Positions 1 to 6,834 of a stretch of DNA of 8,540 nt are shown here, piece by piece. The number at the start of each line of letters is the position of its first letter. The stretch's first letter is position 1. The DNA is taken from the NCBI GenBank assembly GCA_002477825.1, contig DLKT01000040.1, positions 1 through 8,540 of the forward strand, in the 5' to 3' direction. The notes beneath the pieces were generated by a model, which had not been told where the DNA came from, made no database searches, and saw only the letters and a list, made by a program, of their open reading frames with translations. The stretch is from Caryophanales bacterium UBA7581. GTDB lineage: Bacteria; Bacillota_I; Bacilli_A; RFN20; CAG-826. The translations under genes and the position numbers were made by a program.

Positions 1-106
1 ATATTACTTCATTTCAGATAATAAGTAAAGAATAATTTTTAATACTTTTCCTTAACTTAAATCATTAAATAGCCATCTAAGTAAAGTTTTGCGTTAAAAA
101 TTTTAC

Positions 107-595
107 TTATTCGTTTTGAAGAAACAAAATAAATATCGTCAGTGCATAAATGACGATCGTTAAAAATTTAAAGAAACGAACCGTATGCATTCTTCTTTTA
201 ATTTTCTTTTCTTCAATAAATTGATTGGTTTCATTATCAAATTGCTCATAATGATTACTAAAACCTAATGCCTTTTCTTTAAAATCATTAATAAAAATAG
301 TTACATCTTGGTCCACCTGTACATTGGCTTCATAATTGAGTAAATATGGGCACTTATTATATTTTGGTGAGAATAGGCCAAATAAACCAATAAGATAAAA
401 TAGTAAAAATTTTCCAAACCAATGCTCATCCACTAATTCATTATAAGAAATAATTTTTAAATTAATTTCTTTATCTGAAGGTACTTCAAAAGAATAAAAA
501 CCCTTTTTCTCCTTTTTTAAAGTAACTATTTTATCGTCCACTAACACAAGTGGAGAAATCTTTTTGGTATTATATCTTAATTCTATACGTGCCAT
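107..595 (-). CDS. Small membrane protein of unknown function, second gene of a two-gene unit
   Basis: I do not recognise this 162-residue protein. The first 60 or so residues are hydrophilic with alternating hydrophobic positions and no signal peptide. A hydrophobic stretch follows near residues 62-76 (FLLFYLIGLFGLF). A central soluble part is rich in acidic and aromatic residues. A basic patch (KKIKRR) at about 130-135 precedes a C-terminal membrane segment at about 142-159. The basic patch suggests an inside loop. The ATG start lies inside the 3' end of the upstream membrane-protein gene (13-bp overlap), so the two are probably translationally coupled. A GGTGGTGA stretch seven bases before the ATG could serve as ribosome binding site. 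No clear terminator follows in the 106 bases to the window edge. It is very likely a real gene because of its length, overlap and membrane pattern. Its function is unknown. Confidence 0.75.
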   Translation of the reverse strand: MARIELRYNTKKISPLVLVDDKIVTLKKEKKGFYSFEVPSDKEINLKIISYNELVDEHWFGKFLLFYLIGLFGLFSPKYNKCPYLLNYEANVQVDQDVTIFINDFKEKALGFSNHYEQFDNETNQFIEEKKIKRRMHTVRFFKFLTIVIYALTIFILFLQNE

Positions 596-1056
596 GAAAA
601 ATTCACCACCAAAGATACGATAAATAAAATAAAAGTAAGAACCATGCCGACCAAGTTATATATTTTTCTTTTTCGATTTACATTTTCCTTTAGAAGAATT
701 AAAAAGGAAAGAAGAAATAAAGCGCAGGCAGCAATTGAAACATACTTAATATATCCAGAAATGCCATTAAAGAAATCATAGAAAGATTGAAGCGTTGCGC
801 TATCAGAGAAATTCAAAAACTTTTTTCCAAAAGAACGATAATTTGGATCTAAGAAAGGAATGCCAAGTGAGAATATTCCAATCAAAAACCAAAAAATAAC
901 CAAAACAAGCATAAAAACTACTAAGAGTGCAAAGATGACAGACGAAACTGTTGGAACAATCACCATTAAATAACTGCAAATAAAAAGTAAGCTCGCCATT
1001 TTAGAAAAAGTGGTCGCTAACCGATCAATTCGATAATATTTTTTTACGTTATCCAT
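583..1056 (-). CDS. Multi-pass membrane protein of unknown function
   Basis: This is an unrecognised integral membrane protein of 157 residues from the chosen start. Hydrophobic segments lie at roughly residues 20-40, 42-66, 102-120 and 132-153, giving about four membrane passes, with a polar loop (NYRSFGKKF region) in the middle. The reading frame can begin 12 bases further upstream, at 1068. I prefer the ATG at 1056 because the GGGGGAT purine run sits just before it at ribosome-binding distance; with the upstream ATG that run would lie inside the coding sequence. A consensus promoter (TTGACA, 17 bp, TAAAAT) lies directly upstream, so this pair need not be read through from the holin genes. 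The gene overlaps the next one by 13 bp. The pairing of two membrane proteins behind a holin module is suggestive, but I cannot assign a role. Confidence 0.75.
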   Translation of the reverse strand: MDNVKKYYRIDRLATTFSKMASLLFICSYLMVIVPTVSSVIFALLVVFMLVLVIFWFLIGIFSLGIPFLDPNYRSFGKKFLNFSDSATLQSFYDFFNGISGYIKYVSIAACALFLLSFLILLKENVNRKRKIYNLVGMVLTFILFIVSLVVNFSWHV

Positions 1057-1076
1057 TTTATCCCCCATTTTTTTAA

Positions 1077-1105
1077 ATTTTAACCGATAACGCTATTTCT
1101 GTCAA
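1077..1105 (-). promoter_or_regulatory. Sigma-A-type promoter of the membrane-protein pair
   Basis: On the minus strand a perfect TTGACA (1100-1105) is separated by exactly 17 bases from TAAAAT (1077-1082). The start codon at 1056 lies about 20 bases downstream of the -10 box, giving a very short leader. This promoter makes the two downstream genes independent of the holin operon. Confidence 0.75.
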
Positions 1106-1173
1106 ATTTAACTCAAGCGAAAATTTTATGGAGGATTCTATTTGATCCCCCAAATCTACTAAAAATAAATTCT

Positions 1174-1545
1174 TTATTTCTTCGTTTTTAATGTATTAAT
1201 AGTAGCTTCAATTTGTGTAGTTAACCAAAGATCTAGTTCGCCATAATTGGTTTGAATGAATTCTTTTACATCTTTAGTCATCTGACTTAAAGCGATATCT
1301 TTAGCTTTAGTTAAAGCGAGCATTTGGCTTTCTTTATCAAATTTTCCTTCTTTTTTTAAAGCGTCCACATAGGTTTGAAATACTGTTTTTACAGCGCTTA
1401 CCACGATTTCTGTAGCGGTTTTAATCATCTTATTTGCTTTTTCATTTTTGATTTTAGTAGATAACCAACTCACCAGTTTAGCACCAAGTAAACTAATCAC
1501 TGGAATAACGACCGCAGTCACTAATAATATTAATGAGCATTTCAT
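1174..1545 (-). CDS. Phage holin, LLH family
   Basis: This is a 123-residue small membrane protein of the type that permeabilises the cytoplasmic membrane at the end of phage infection so that endolysin can reach the wall. It has one N-terminal hydrophobic segment (about residues 4-27) followed by a long, charged, helical region. The pattern of that region is typical of the Lactobacillus phage LL-H holin family: a V-KTVFQTYVDALKKEGKFD block, then AL-KAKDIALSQ, then a YGELDLWL-T-IEA block near the C-terminus. Length and layout both fit. The start codon overlaps the stop of the preceding gene (ATGA, 4 bp), so the two are co-translated. In phages an endolysin gene usually follows; here the next genes are two unrelated membrane proteins. 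The assignment rests on pattern recognition, not a search. Confidence 0.85.
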   Translation of the reverse strand: MKCSLILLVTAVVIPVISLLGAKLVSWLSTKIKNEKANKMIKTATEIVVSAVKTVFQTYVDALKKEGKFDKESQMLALTKAKDIALSQMTKDVKEFIQTNYGELDLWLTTQIEATINTLKTKK

Positions 1546-1850
1546 TCATTTACTTTCGTCCCATTTATATGAATGAAATCACAATTGAAATGGTCTTCCA
1601 TTTTTTGTTCAATTTTTATTATTCTTTCTTGTAAGTCATAATATTTCTTCTCTAGTTTATCTAACGTTTTTTCATTGCGTTCCATTGATTTTTTTATATA
1701 ACTAATATCCGCAAGAAAAGCACCTTCGTTCTTCCCTTCTTGTTTATTATCACCATTTGAGTTTCTTTTAAAAGCTAGAAAAGCAAATAATATCGAAGAA
1801 AAAGACGAAGCAACTGAAATGATAGTCAATACGATTTCTAAGCGATCCAC
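1542..1850 (-). CDS. Small phage-type coiled-coil membrane protein, holin partner
   Basis: This protein of 102 residues has one N-terminal hydrophobic segment (about 5-27), a polar linker rich in Asn, Gly and Lys (30-42), and then a highly charged stretch (about 52-88) with heptad-like spacing that should form a coiled coil. Start is GTG, supported by AAGGGG nine bases upstream; no ATG is suitably placed. Small proteins of this kind often precede the holin in lysis cassettes of Gram-positive phages, where they act as accessory membrane proteins or antiholins. XhlA-type proteins are functionally similar but carry their membrane segment at the C-terminus, so I do not call it XhlA. The 4-bp overlap with the LLH holin gene indicates a joint function. 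No endolysin is seen. Confidence 0.7.
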   Translation of the reverse strand: MDRLEIVLTIISVASSFSSILFAFLAFKRNSNGDNKQEGKNEGAFLADISYIKKSMERNEKTLDKLEKKYYDLQERIIKIEQKMEDHFNCDFIHINGTKVNE

Positions 1851-1970
1851 TTTCTATTTCCCCTTTGTTTTGAAACAATGATGACTTATTAAAAAGACTT
1901 TTTATAAGCACCAAATCAAAAGTGTTTCTTACTTTTATATATGAAAATAAGAAAATATGGTTATTGAAAT

Positions 1971-2023
1971 AAAAAAGTTTCCACTATAGCCCCTGAGAAT
2001 AATTTGAAAGTAGAAACTTTTTT
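1971..2023 (-). terminator. Strong bidirectional intrinsic terminator after the AAA/DUF4143 gene
   Basis: The arms AAAAAAGTTTC (1971-1981) and GAAACTTTTTT (2013-2023) are perfectly complementary. An ACT/AGT extension beyond one mismatch closes a 23-base loop. Runs of A on one side and T on the other let it terminate in both directions. It lies 50 bases past the stop codon at 2073 and separates the ATPase gene from the holin module. Confidence 0.85.
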
Positions 2024-2072
2024 AATTAATTGATTATATTTATGTTCAAAAATTTTTATTGAAGAAAACTTA

Positions 2073-3275
2073 TTACAAATTTTCTAAAAGAAGGAAATCA
2101 GTAATATTTATACATTTGATTCCATTTTCATTTCCCATCGCTAATCTATCCATACTAACAACATATTTCGGATAATGATCATTGATTTGTAATAGATTCG
2201 ATATTTCTCTATCGGAATCAGTAGGTAATTCTTTACATACTTGTACATATATTTTTTCATCACGACAGATAGCAATAAAATCAATTTCTTTATCCAAATA
2301 TTTACCTACATAAACATCATAACCCCGACGACGTAATTCAAGATAAATAATATTTTCAAGTGCCGCAGCAATTCCTTTAGTATTGAAACCAAACTGAGAG
2401 TATTTAAATGAAATATCAGCTAGATAAAATTTTTCTTGCGTTTTCAAGACTGATTTTCCTTGAATATCAAACCGGTTACAGCGATATATTACAAAAGCCT
2501 CTTCTAACCAACTTAAATAGTTATAAACCGTTTCAATCGTTATTGCTCTTCGTTCGCTTTTTAAAAAATTAACAATAGAATTAGTAGAAAAAGTTTTTCC
2601 CATGTTTTCCATAACAAATCGGACAACACGGTCAAATAACTCTTTATTTAAAATTTTATGTCTTCTAGCAATGTCATTGCTTATTACTGTCGAATAAATA
2701 CCTTCCACTATTTGATATGCATCATGTGTGTCACTATTTAAAGTGGCAATTAAAGGAAATCCACCGTAAAGTAAATATTGTTTAAACAATTCATCATTGG
2801 ACAACTTTTGATTATTTTTAAATTCTTTAAATTCCTTAAATGAAAGAGTAAAAATATTAATTTGAATGAAACGTCCTGAAAGATATGTAGATATTTCACT
2901 CGCAAGTAACTTAGAATTTGAACCCGTTATATAAATATCTACATCAAAATTTTCAAATAAGCTATTTACAACTTTTTCCCAACCGTCTATTTCTTGTACT
3001 TCATCTAAAAGAAGATAACAGTGACCTTTATCTTGTATTGCGCTTTTGATCTCTTTATACATATCTTGAGCATTATAATTGACTTCAAATTCATTTGTAG
3101 CATAATTCATTTGAAAGATATTATCGCTTGAGATTTTGTATTCTTCCATTAAAAGATTTTTAAACATCGCTAACACAGTGGATTTTCCACAGCGACGAAT
3201 GCCAACAAGAATTTTTATAATTTTTATATCTTTAAACTTCAATAATTTATTAATATAATCCGGTCTTTGTATCAT
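2073..3275 (-). CDS. AAA ATPase with C-terminal DUF4143 domain
   Basis: This protein of 400 residues has the usual length and layout of the widespread AAA_14/DUF4143 family. The N-terminal ATPase part shows a Walker A loop GIRRCGKST (25-33), a Walker B strand CYLLLDE (86-92), a sensor-like TGSNSKLL (118-124) and a probable arginine finger in YLSGRF (131-136). A winged-helix-like middle (about 205-265) leads to the DUF4143 part (about 280-390). There an E307, an EID (330-332) and a K-YVQVCKE strand (341-349) resemble the spaced acidic and Lys/Gln positions of PD-(D/E)XK nuclease folds. The molecular function of this family is poorly defined; nuclease-like and defence or mobile-element roles have been suggested. 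The gene is monocistronic, with its own promoter, a strong AGGAGA site six bases before the ATG, and a terminator. Confidence 0.9.
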   Translation of the reverse strand: MIQRPDYINKLLKFKDIKIIKILVGIRRCGKSTVLAMFKNLLMEEYKISSDNIFQMNYATNEFEVNYNAQDMYKEIKSAIQDKGHCYLLLDEVQEIDGWEKVVNSLFENFDVDIYITGSNSKLLASEISTYLSGRFIQINIFTLSFKEFKEFKNNQKLSNDELFKQYLLYGGFPLIATLNSDTHDAYQIVEGIYSTVISNDIARRHKILNKELFDRVVRFVMENMGKTFSTNSIVNFLKSERRAITIETVYNYLSWLEEAFVIYRCNRFDIQGKSVLKTQEKFYLADISFKYSQFGFNTKGIAAALENIIYLELRRRGYDVYVGKYLDKEIDFIAICRDEKIYVQVCKELPTDSDREISNLLQINDHYPKYVVSMDRLAMGNENGIKCINITDFLLLENL

Positions 3276-3299
3276 GCTTTATCTCCTCCATCCTTTATT

Positions 3300-3328
3300 A
3301 TTGTACCGAAAAAAGCAAATGTAAACAA
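3300..3328 (-). promoter_or_regulatory. Promoter of the AAA/DUF4143 gene
   Basis: On the minus strand TTGTTT (3323-3328) and TACAAT (3300-3305) are 17 bases apart, directly upstream of the GGAGGAGA site and the ATG at 3275. The predicted leader is under 25 bases. The -35 region touches the first unit of the 40-bp array upstream, so proteins bound there could act on this promoter. Confidence 0.6.
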
Positions 3329-3331
3329 TAG

Positions 3332-3492
3332 TTTTTCGGAAAAGTCAGTAAAAACTTATTGAAAAACAAAAATTTTTCGGAAAAGTGAGTAAAAACTTTT
3401 ACGAAAAGTAAAGCTTCTGAAATGCAAGTCCAAAACTTTGTCAAAAGCAGAAGTTTCAGACTTTGAGGTCAAAAACTTTTTTCTATTTAAGA
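3332..3492. repeat. Four-unit degenerate tandem array, period about 40 bp
   Basis: AAAACTT recurs at 3351, 3392, 3432 and 3472, that is at 41-, 40- and 40-base steps. The first two units share a 26-bp block with one difference (3332-3357 and 3373-3398, beginning TTTTTCGGAAAAGT). The last two share a GNTTCNGA start and GTC before the AAAACTT core. The array lies directly upstream of the ATPase promoter. A 40-bp step is close to four helical turns, so protein bound to each unit would sit on nearly the same DNA face. A decayed tandem duplication without function is the alternative. Confidence 0.65.
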
Positions 3493-3499
3493 CTCTTTA

Positions 3500-3609
3500 T
3501 AAAAAAAGAGCTGACTAGTGCAATTTAAATCAAACCTATAACTTTTCTTATGTATATGTGACTATCTATACTGTTACAATTTGTTCAAAATGCTTATAGT
3601 TAAAAAAAG
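3500..3609. repeat. Interspersed element, copy A (diverged), next to the permease terminator
   Basis: This aligns with the two copies at 6665-6773 and 8307-8421 through CTGAC, CAATTTAAATCAAA, CCTATAACTTTTCTTATG, TACAATTTG and a CAAAATGC-TA-AGTT block. It has diverged in the middle. It is bracketed by identical 9-bp direct repeats TAAAAAAAG (3500-3508 and 3601-3609). The right one is the T-run of the permease terminator read on the other strand. At the left edge CTCTTT/AAAGAG (3493-3498, 3505-3510) can also pair. No coding capacity is seen. Confidence 0.6.
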
Positions 3610-3637
3610 CCCACTATGAATTTTTTATCCTAATGGG
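3602..3637 (-). terminator. Intrinsic terminator of the TetR-ABC operon
   Basis: On the minus strand CCCATTA (3631-3637) pairs with TAGTGGG (3610-3616), including one U-G pair, and is followed by seven T (3602-3608). It lies about 20 bases after the permease stop codon at 3659. Confidence 0.75.
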
Positions 3638-3658
3638 ATAAACTAACACTAAATGATT

Positions 3659-4804
3659 TTACTCCAACATAATACTTTTAATAGAAAGCCTTTTTACACT
3701 GCTGGAATATAGATACATCACAAATTCATAAACAATTACAAAAAGAGCTAGTGTTATAAAAAACGTTTTGTAATTAAAACTATATTTCGGTACATTTTCA
3801 ACATTTTCAAAAACTACGGACATCATCCATCGAAGCAATCCATATTGATATGCTGTGCCAATTGCAAAACCTATATAGGAAATTGGACGGTAAGCACCCA
3901 AAATGTAATGACTACAAGTTACATTATCATAGCCAAAAACACGCATCATTGCTATTGTCTTTGTATTACCTCTTACTACACTCGAAAGAGAGAGAAATAA
4001 TGTTACAAACGCAAGTATTAGTCCAATTGATAAAACCATAATGGCAAATGTTTCACTTGCAAGATCTGTCATTGAAAGGGACATTTGCACCATTGCCGAA
4101 AAGCAAAACGCCGAAAACCAAACAAAAAAGGCAAGCGATTTTCTACTTTTTAGTGTCACTATTCGTAAATCTTTCAAAAAAGATATATTTTCTTTTTCAC
4201 CCTTACCTAACTTAACTTTAATATTTTGTTTTTCACGAAGCAAATCTAACGCTGGACTTCTTAGTTTAAGGTAAGCAAACAATACCGATATTATAATAAA
4301 AGCAATTGTTGGTACACCTACTAGACAAAATATTAATAATGGATGAAATTGAACATCGAGTTTTGGAATCAAAGTTTGTAAGTCTGGAACTTGTTTTTGA
4401 TAAAATGTCGGAAGATATAGATATCCGATTGTAAACCCCAAAATACAGCCAACAAATACGGAAAGTCCAAAAACCCAAAAATGCTTTGCAATTTTGATGT
4501 TTGAATAGCCAAGTGCTTTGAGTATTCCCAATTCTTTGCTATGTGTGGATATATAATTCTTCACATAAAATAGCAGCATAACGACAGATGTTGCTATCAA
4601 ACAGCCGCTTGAAACGCCAACTATAACCTTGCCCATAAGAACCTGCGCATTATAAATTGCCATTCCCTCTTCGGTTGTTATTGCATCTTTGACTGCCATA
4701 AGATCCATATTGTAACTCAAAAACAACGTACAAACAAAAACAGCACAACACGCTATAATAGCAATTCCAGCTAATTTAATCGTATCTTTTAATCTAATTA
4801 CCAT
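3659..4804 (-). CDS. ABC transporter permease, FtsX-like
   Basis: This membrane subunit of an ABC exporter works with the ATPase encoded just upstream. From the chosen start it has 381 residues and about eight membrane segments (roughly 12-31, 57-82, 108-131, 156-179, 226-246, 255-277, 301-322, 347-366). Two FtsX-type halves are visible: each carries a short coupling motif, ELGILKALGY (91-100) and TIAMMRVFGY (283-292), which in this family contacts the ATPase. There is no large extracellular domain, so it is smaller than MacB- or BceB-type permeases. An upstream ATG at 4825 would overlap the ATPase gene. I prefer the one at 4804, which has GGTGG about eight bases ahead and begins a typical cytoplasmic leader (MVIRLKDT). 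Substrate is unknown; export of a drug, peptide or lipid is possible. Confidence 0.9.
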   Translation of the reverse strand: MVIRLKDTIKLAGIAIIACCAVFVCTLFLSYNMDLMAVKDAITTEEGMAIYNAQVLMGKVIVGVSSGCLIATSVVMLLFYVKNYISTHSKELGILKALGYSNIKIAKHFWVFGLSVFVGCILGFTIGYLYLPTFYQKQVPDLQTLIPKLDVQFHPLLIFCLVGVPTIAFIIISVLFAYLKLRSPALDLLREKQNIKVKLGKGEKENISFLKDLRIVTLKSRKSLAFFVWFSAFCFSAMVQMSLSMTDLASETFAIMVLSIGLILAFVTLFLSLSSVVRGNTKTIAMMRVFGYDNVTCSHYILGAYRPISYIGFAIGTAYQYGLLRWMMSVVFENVENVPKYSFNYKTFFITLALFVIVYEFVMYLYSSSVKRLSIKSIMLE

Positions 4805-4808
4805 CGTA

Positions 4809-5501
4809 CTACCACCCAATCTCATAAGCAGTTTTTTGTGTCGGGTTAGTGATAATTTCTTCTATTTTTCCACTATTCATTCTGATAATCGTATTTGCTA
4901 TTTCTGCGATATTAGCGTTATGTGTAACCATTATGACTGTAAAACCATACTCTTTATGTAACTTACAAATATAATCAAGGACTTGTCGTCCTGTCATTTC
5001 ATCAAGAGCTCCTGTTGGTTCATCTAAAAACAAAACCTTTGGTTTTTTGGCCAATGCGCGAGCAATTGAAACTCGTTGTTGCTCGCCACCAGAAAGTTCC
5101 GAGGGATATTTTTTAATTTTATCTTCAAGCCCAACTGCTTTGATGATTTCTTTATAATTGCTATTCTCTGCTAAATCTGCACCCATACGGATATTTTTTT
5201 CAACCGTCATATTTGGAAGCAAATAATATTGTTGAAAAATAAAGCCAATGTTATCTTTACGGAACTTTGTCAATGCTTTGTCTGAAAGTTGAGTGATATC
5301 CACGCCATCATATTCGATACTGCCATTATCCGCTCTTTCAAGTCCTGATAAACAATTAAGAAGCGTAGATTTTCCTGAACCAGACGCGCCTAAAATTACG
5401 GTAAAATTTCCATCTGCAATTTGCAAATCAATACCTTTTAGCACTTCTATTTTAATTTCACCAGAACCATAGGTTTTTTTGATATCTTTTGCTTTAATCA
5501 T
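4809..5501 (-). CDS. ABC transporter ATP-binding protein (MacB/LolD type)
   Basis: This is the nucleotide-binding subunit that powers the FtsX-like permease. It has 230 residues, the usual length, and all motifs are intact: Walker A GASGSGKST (38-46), Q-loop glutamine in FQQ (Q90), signature LSGGEQQR (136-143), Walker B VLFLDEPTGALDE (156-168) with the catalytic Glu, and the switch His in VTHN (H194). LSGGEQQR and the LDEPTGALDE form are typical of the LolD/MacB/FtsE group, which always pairs with FtsX-like permeases. The start codon overlaps the TetR stop (ATGA, 4 bp), and the permease start is 4 bases past its stop. The three genes therefore form one translationally coupled operon controlled by the TetR protein. 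Confidence 0.95.
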   Translation of the reverse strand: MIKAKDIKKTYGSGEIKIEVLKGIDLQIADGNFTVILGASGSGKSTLLNCLSGLERADNGSIEYDGVDITQLSDKALTKFRKDNIGFIFQQYYLLPNMTVEKNIRMGADLAENSNYKEIIKAVGLEDKIKKYPSELSGGEQQRVSIARALAKKPKVLFLDEPTGALDEMTGRQVLDYICKLHKEYGFTVIMVTHNANIAEIANTIIRMNSGKIEEIITNPTQKTAYEIGW

Positions 5502-6067
5502 CGTGCATCTCCATTTTTATAACGACATTTTAGTCCCTCATAACCATCGGTCAATGCTTGACTTACAAACGACTCATCAAAGTCCAAATAGTTTGTAGCT
5601 ATCATTGATGCAATACCATGCGTAAATGCCCACATTTCAAGATAAAACAATTTTGCTTCTTCTTTGCTTATATTAACTTGTTTACTAATTAATCCTATCA
5701 GTGCATCCATTTCTTGTGGATTCTCTTTAATTGTTTCTTGTGAGCGATCACGCATAAATAACAGTTTAAAAAGTTCCTTTTCTTCTTTTGCAAAACGAAT
5801 ATATGCCATACCACTCGCTTTAAATTGGACATATTTACCACTCGTCATTTCTTCGTTTCTGCATGTTTGATACAAGTCATTTGCCGCTTTTATGATTGCC
5901 TGTTGAACTTCTTCCATATTGCTAAAATGACTAAAAACTGGGCGTGATGATGTGCCGAGTTTTTCTCCTAACGCACGGGCTGAAACCGCGCCAAAGCCTT
6001 TTTCCCTAGTCAAATCAAGTGCGACTTTTATGATTTCATCTTTTGTAAATAAAAAATCTCTTGGCAT
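5498..6067 (-). CDS. TetR/AcrR family transcriptional regulator
   Basis: This 189-residue regulator is the first gene of the ABC operon. The N-terminal DNA-binding domain (about 1-55) shows the usual TetR layout: a first helix DEIIKVALDLTREKGFGAVS, then the helix-turn-helix ARALGEKLGTSSRPVFSHF (30-48), then EEVQQAI. The rest is all-helical and ligand-binding. It contains the WAFTHG motif (146-151), seen in TetR proteins with the C-terminal domain type that senses small hydrophobic compounds. The ATG has AAAGGATGG upstream. A consensus promoter and a palindromic site lie immediately before it, so autorepression and repression of the ABC genes, relieved by the transporter substrate, is the likely circuit. 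Regulator and ATPase overlap by 4 bp. The ligand is unknown. Confidence 0.93.
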   Translation of the reverse strand: MPRDFLFTKDEIIKVALDLTREKGFGAVSARALGEKLGTSSRPVFSHFSNMEEVQQAIIKAANDLYQTCRNEEMTSGKYVQFKASGMAYIRFAKEEKELFKLLFMRDRSQETIKENPQEMDALIGLISKQVNISKEEAKLFYLEMWAFTHGIASMIATNYLDFDESFVSQALTDGYEGLKCRYKNGDAR

Positions 6068-6089
6068 ATTGAACCATCCTTTTATGTAT

Positions 6090-6109
6090 CACGTGTTGCG
6101 TTACACGTG
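6090..6109. promoter_or_regulatory. Palindromic operator, probably for the adjacent TetR protein
   Basis: The 20-bp site CACGTGTTGCGTTACACGTG has CACGTG at both ends and matches its own reverse complement at all but four central positions. It lies between the -10 box and the TetR start codon, the classic position for autorepression. No other copy was noticed in the window. Confidence 0.7.
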
Positions 6110-6116
6110 TGATTTT

Positions 6117-6145
6117 ATTATACTTTGATTCGTTTAGTTTGTCAA
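6117..6145 (-). promoter_or_regulatory. Consensus promoter of the TetR-ABC operon
   Basis: On the minus strand a perfect TTGACA (6140-6145) and a perfect TATAAT (6117-6122) are exactly 17 bases apart. Such a strong promoter next to a palindrome implies that expression is normally held down by a repressor. Confidence 0.88.
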
Positions 6146-6230
6146 AAGATTCATATAAATTAAATATTTTAGCCTGTTTAAACTGTTATTTTCTTATAGT
6201 TATCGTTCTATTGCCTTCGTTTTGAACTAT

Positions 6231-6431
6231 TCAAAATTTTCGAGTAGTTACTTTTTCTGCTAATTCGCTATTTGGTAAAATCATATTTATTAAGATTATT
6301 TTTTTCTTAATAACATTATTAGCAGTAAGATTTTCTAAGCCACCAGAATTAGCATAGGTAATAATATCATCAACAAATTGTTCTATAACATTGTTTGTTT
6401 CATCTAAAGTTACGACATTCATTTTCTTCAA
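6231..6431 (-). CDS. Small ORF of unknown function, TTG start
   Basis: A 66-codon reading frame starts with TTG, which has AGAAGG eight bases upstream. The first in-frame ATG, three codons later, is too far from that site, and only a weak GAAG lies near it. The product has no cysteine, signal peptide or clear membrane segment; the IILINMIL stretch is short. The acidic first half (LDETNNVIEQFVDDIITYANSGG) is followed by a basic second half. The GG could suggest a double-glycine leader, but the usual leader pattern before it is missing. The frame ends 86 bases before the TetR -35 box. Only a weak promoter-like TTGATT/TTAAAA pair precedes it. It may be a small protein, a gene remnant or a chance frame. 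Confidence 0.35.
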   Translation of the reverse strand: MKKMNVVTLDETNNVIEQFVDDIITYANSGGLENLTANNVIKKKIILINMILPNSELAEKVTTRKF

Positions 6432-6543
6432 ATTAATTACCTTCTCTTTAAATTTTTAAGCTAGATTCCACAGTTAAATCAAGATGGTGTGCAAGACTAA
6501 ATGTTGCAAAATGAAACACGTCTTATCCTGTTTTTAAATTATA

Positions 6544-6578
6544 TGTCACAAATTTGAAATAATTTTAAATTTGTGACA
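6544..6578. repeat. Perfect 12-bp inverted repeat with 11-bp spacer
   Basis: TGTCACAAATTT (6544-6555) and AAATTTGTGACA (6567-6578) are perfect reverse complements. Two more outer base pairs are possible beyond a mismatch. No T-run follows on either strand, so it is not a standard terminator. It lies in otherwise featureless AT-rich DNA between the 66-codon ORF and repeat copy B. A protein-binding site or the trace of a mobile-element end are both possible. Confidence 0.6.
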
Positions 6579-6664
6579 CATATTAAGTTAACCTTAATTT
6601 ATCCTCAATTAAATAATTAAGTTCCGTTTTACAATGGAATGGAAGGCAACAAAATGTACTACTC

Positions 6665-6773
6665 AAGAAAAAAGGTTTGCATCAAACCTATGACTTCGAT
6701 ATGTGTAGGATAACCAATTTTAATACAATTTGCGTACGCCCCTCAAAAAATGCGTACAGTTGAAAAGAAAAAA
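6665..6773. repeat. Interspersed element, copy B
   Basis: Its 61-base core (6700-6760) matches copy C (8353-8413) at 59 positions. Homology continues leftward to AAGAAAAAAGGT, with about nine bases missing relative to copy C. The identical direct repeats AAGAAAAAA (6665-6673 and 6765-6773) bracket it. The right one is the T-run of the minus-strand terminator at 6766-6793. GCGTAC/GTACGC at 6732-6756 can form a small hairpin. The ends and the internal palindrome suggest a short non-coding mobile element. Confidence 0.75.
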
Positions 6774-6793
6774 CCTCCCAACAAGTAGGAGGT
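6766..6793 (-). terminator. Orphan minus-strand intrinsic terminator beside repeat copy B
   Basis: On the minus strand ACCTCC (6788-6793) and GGAGGT (6773-6778) enclose a 9-base loop and are followed by TTTTTTCTTTT. No minus-strand gene lies upstream for more than 1 kb, so the gene it once served has probably been lost. Confidence 0.7.
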
Positions 6794-6834
6794 CTATAAC
6801 TGTTTCCGTCACCGAATGTGCGCTAGCCTTTTAA

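Noticed and set aside
3332..3492. CRISPR array
   Set aside because: The four units differ too much, the spacing gives no unique spacers between identical repeats, and no cas gene is present.
3850..4478. Open frames on the plus strand and in another minus frame inside the permease gene
   Set aside because: They are shadows of the permease coding sequence; none has a ribosome binding site or sensible product.
5664..5870. 68-codon plus-strand open frame inside the TetR gene
   Set aside because: It lies fully within a clear TetR coding sequence on the other strand.
6635..6694. 19-codon plus-strand mini-ORF starting at an ATG before repeat copy B
   Set aside because: It has no ribosome binding site and runs into the repeat; it is probably chance.
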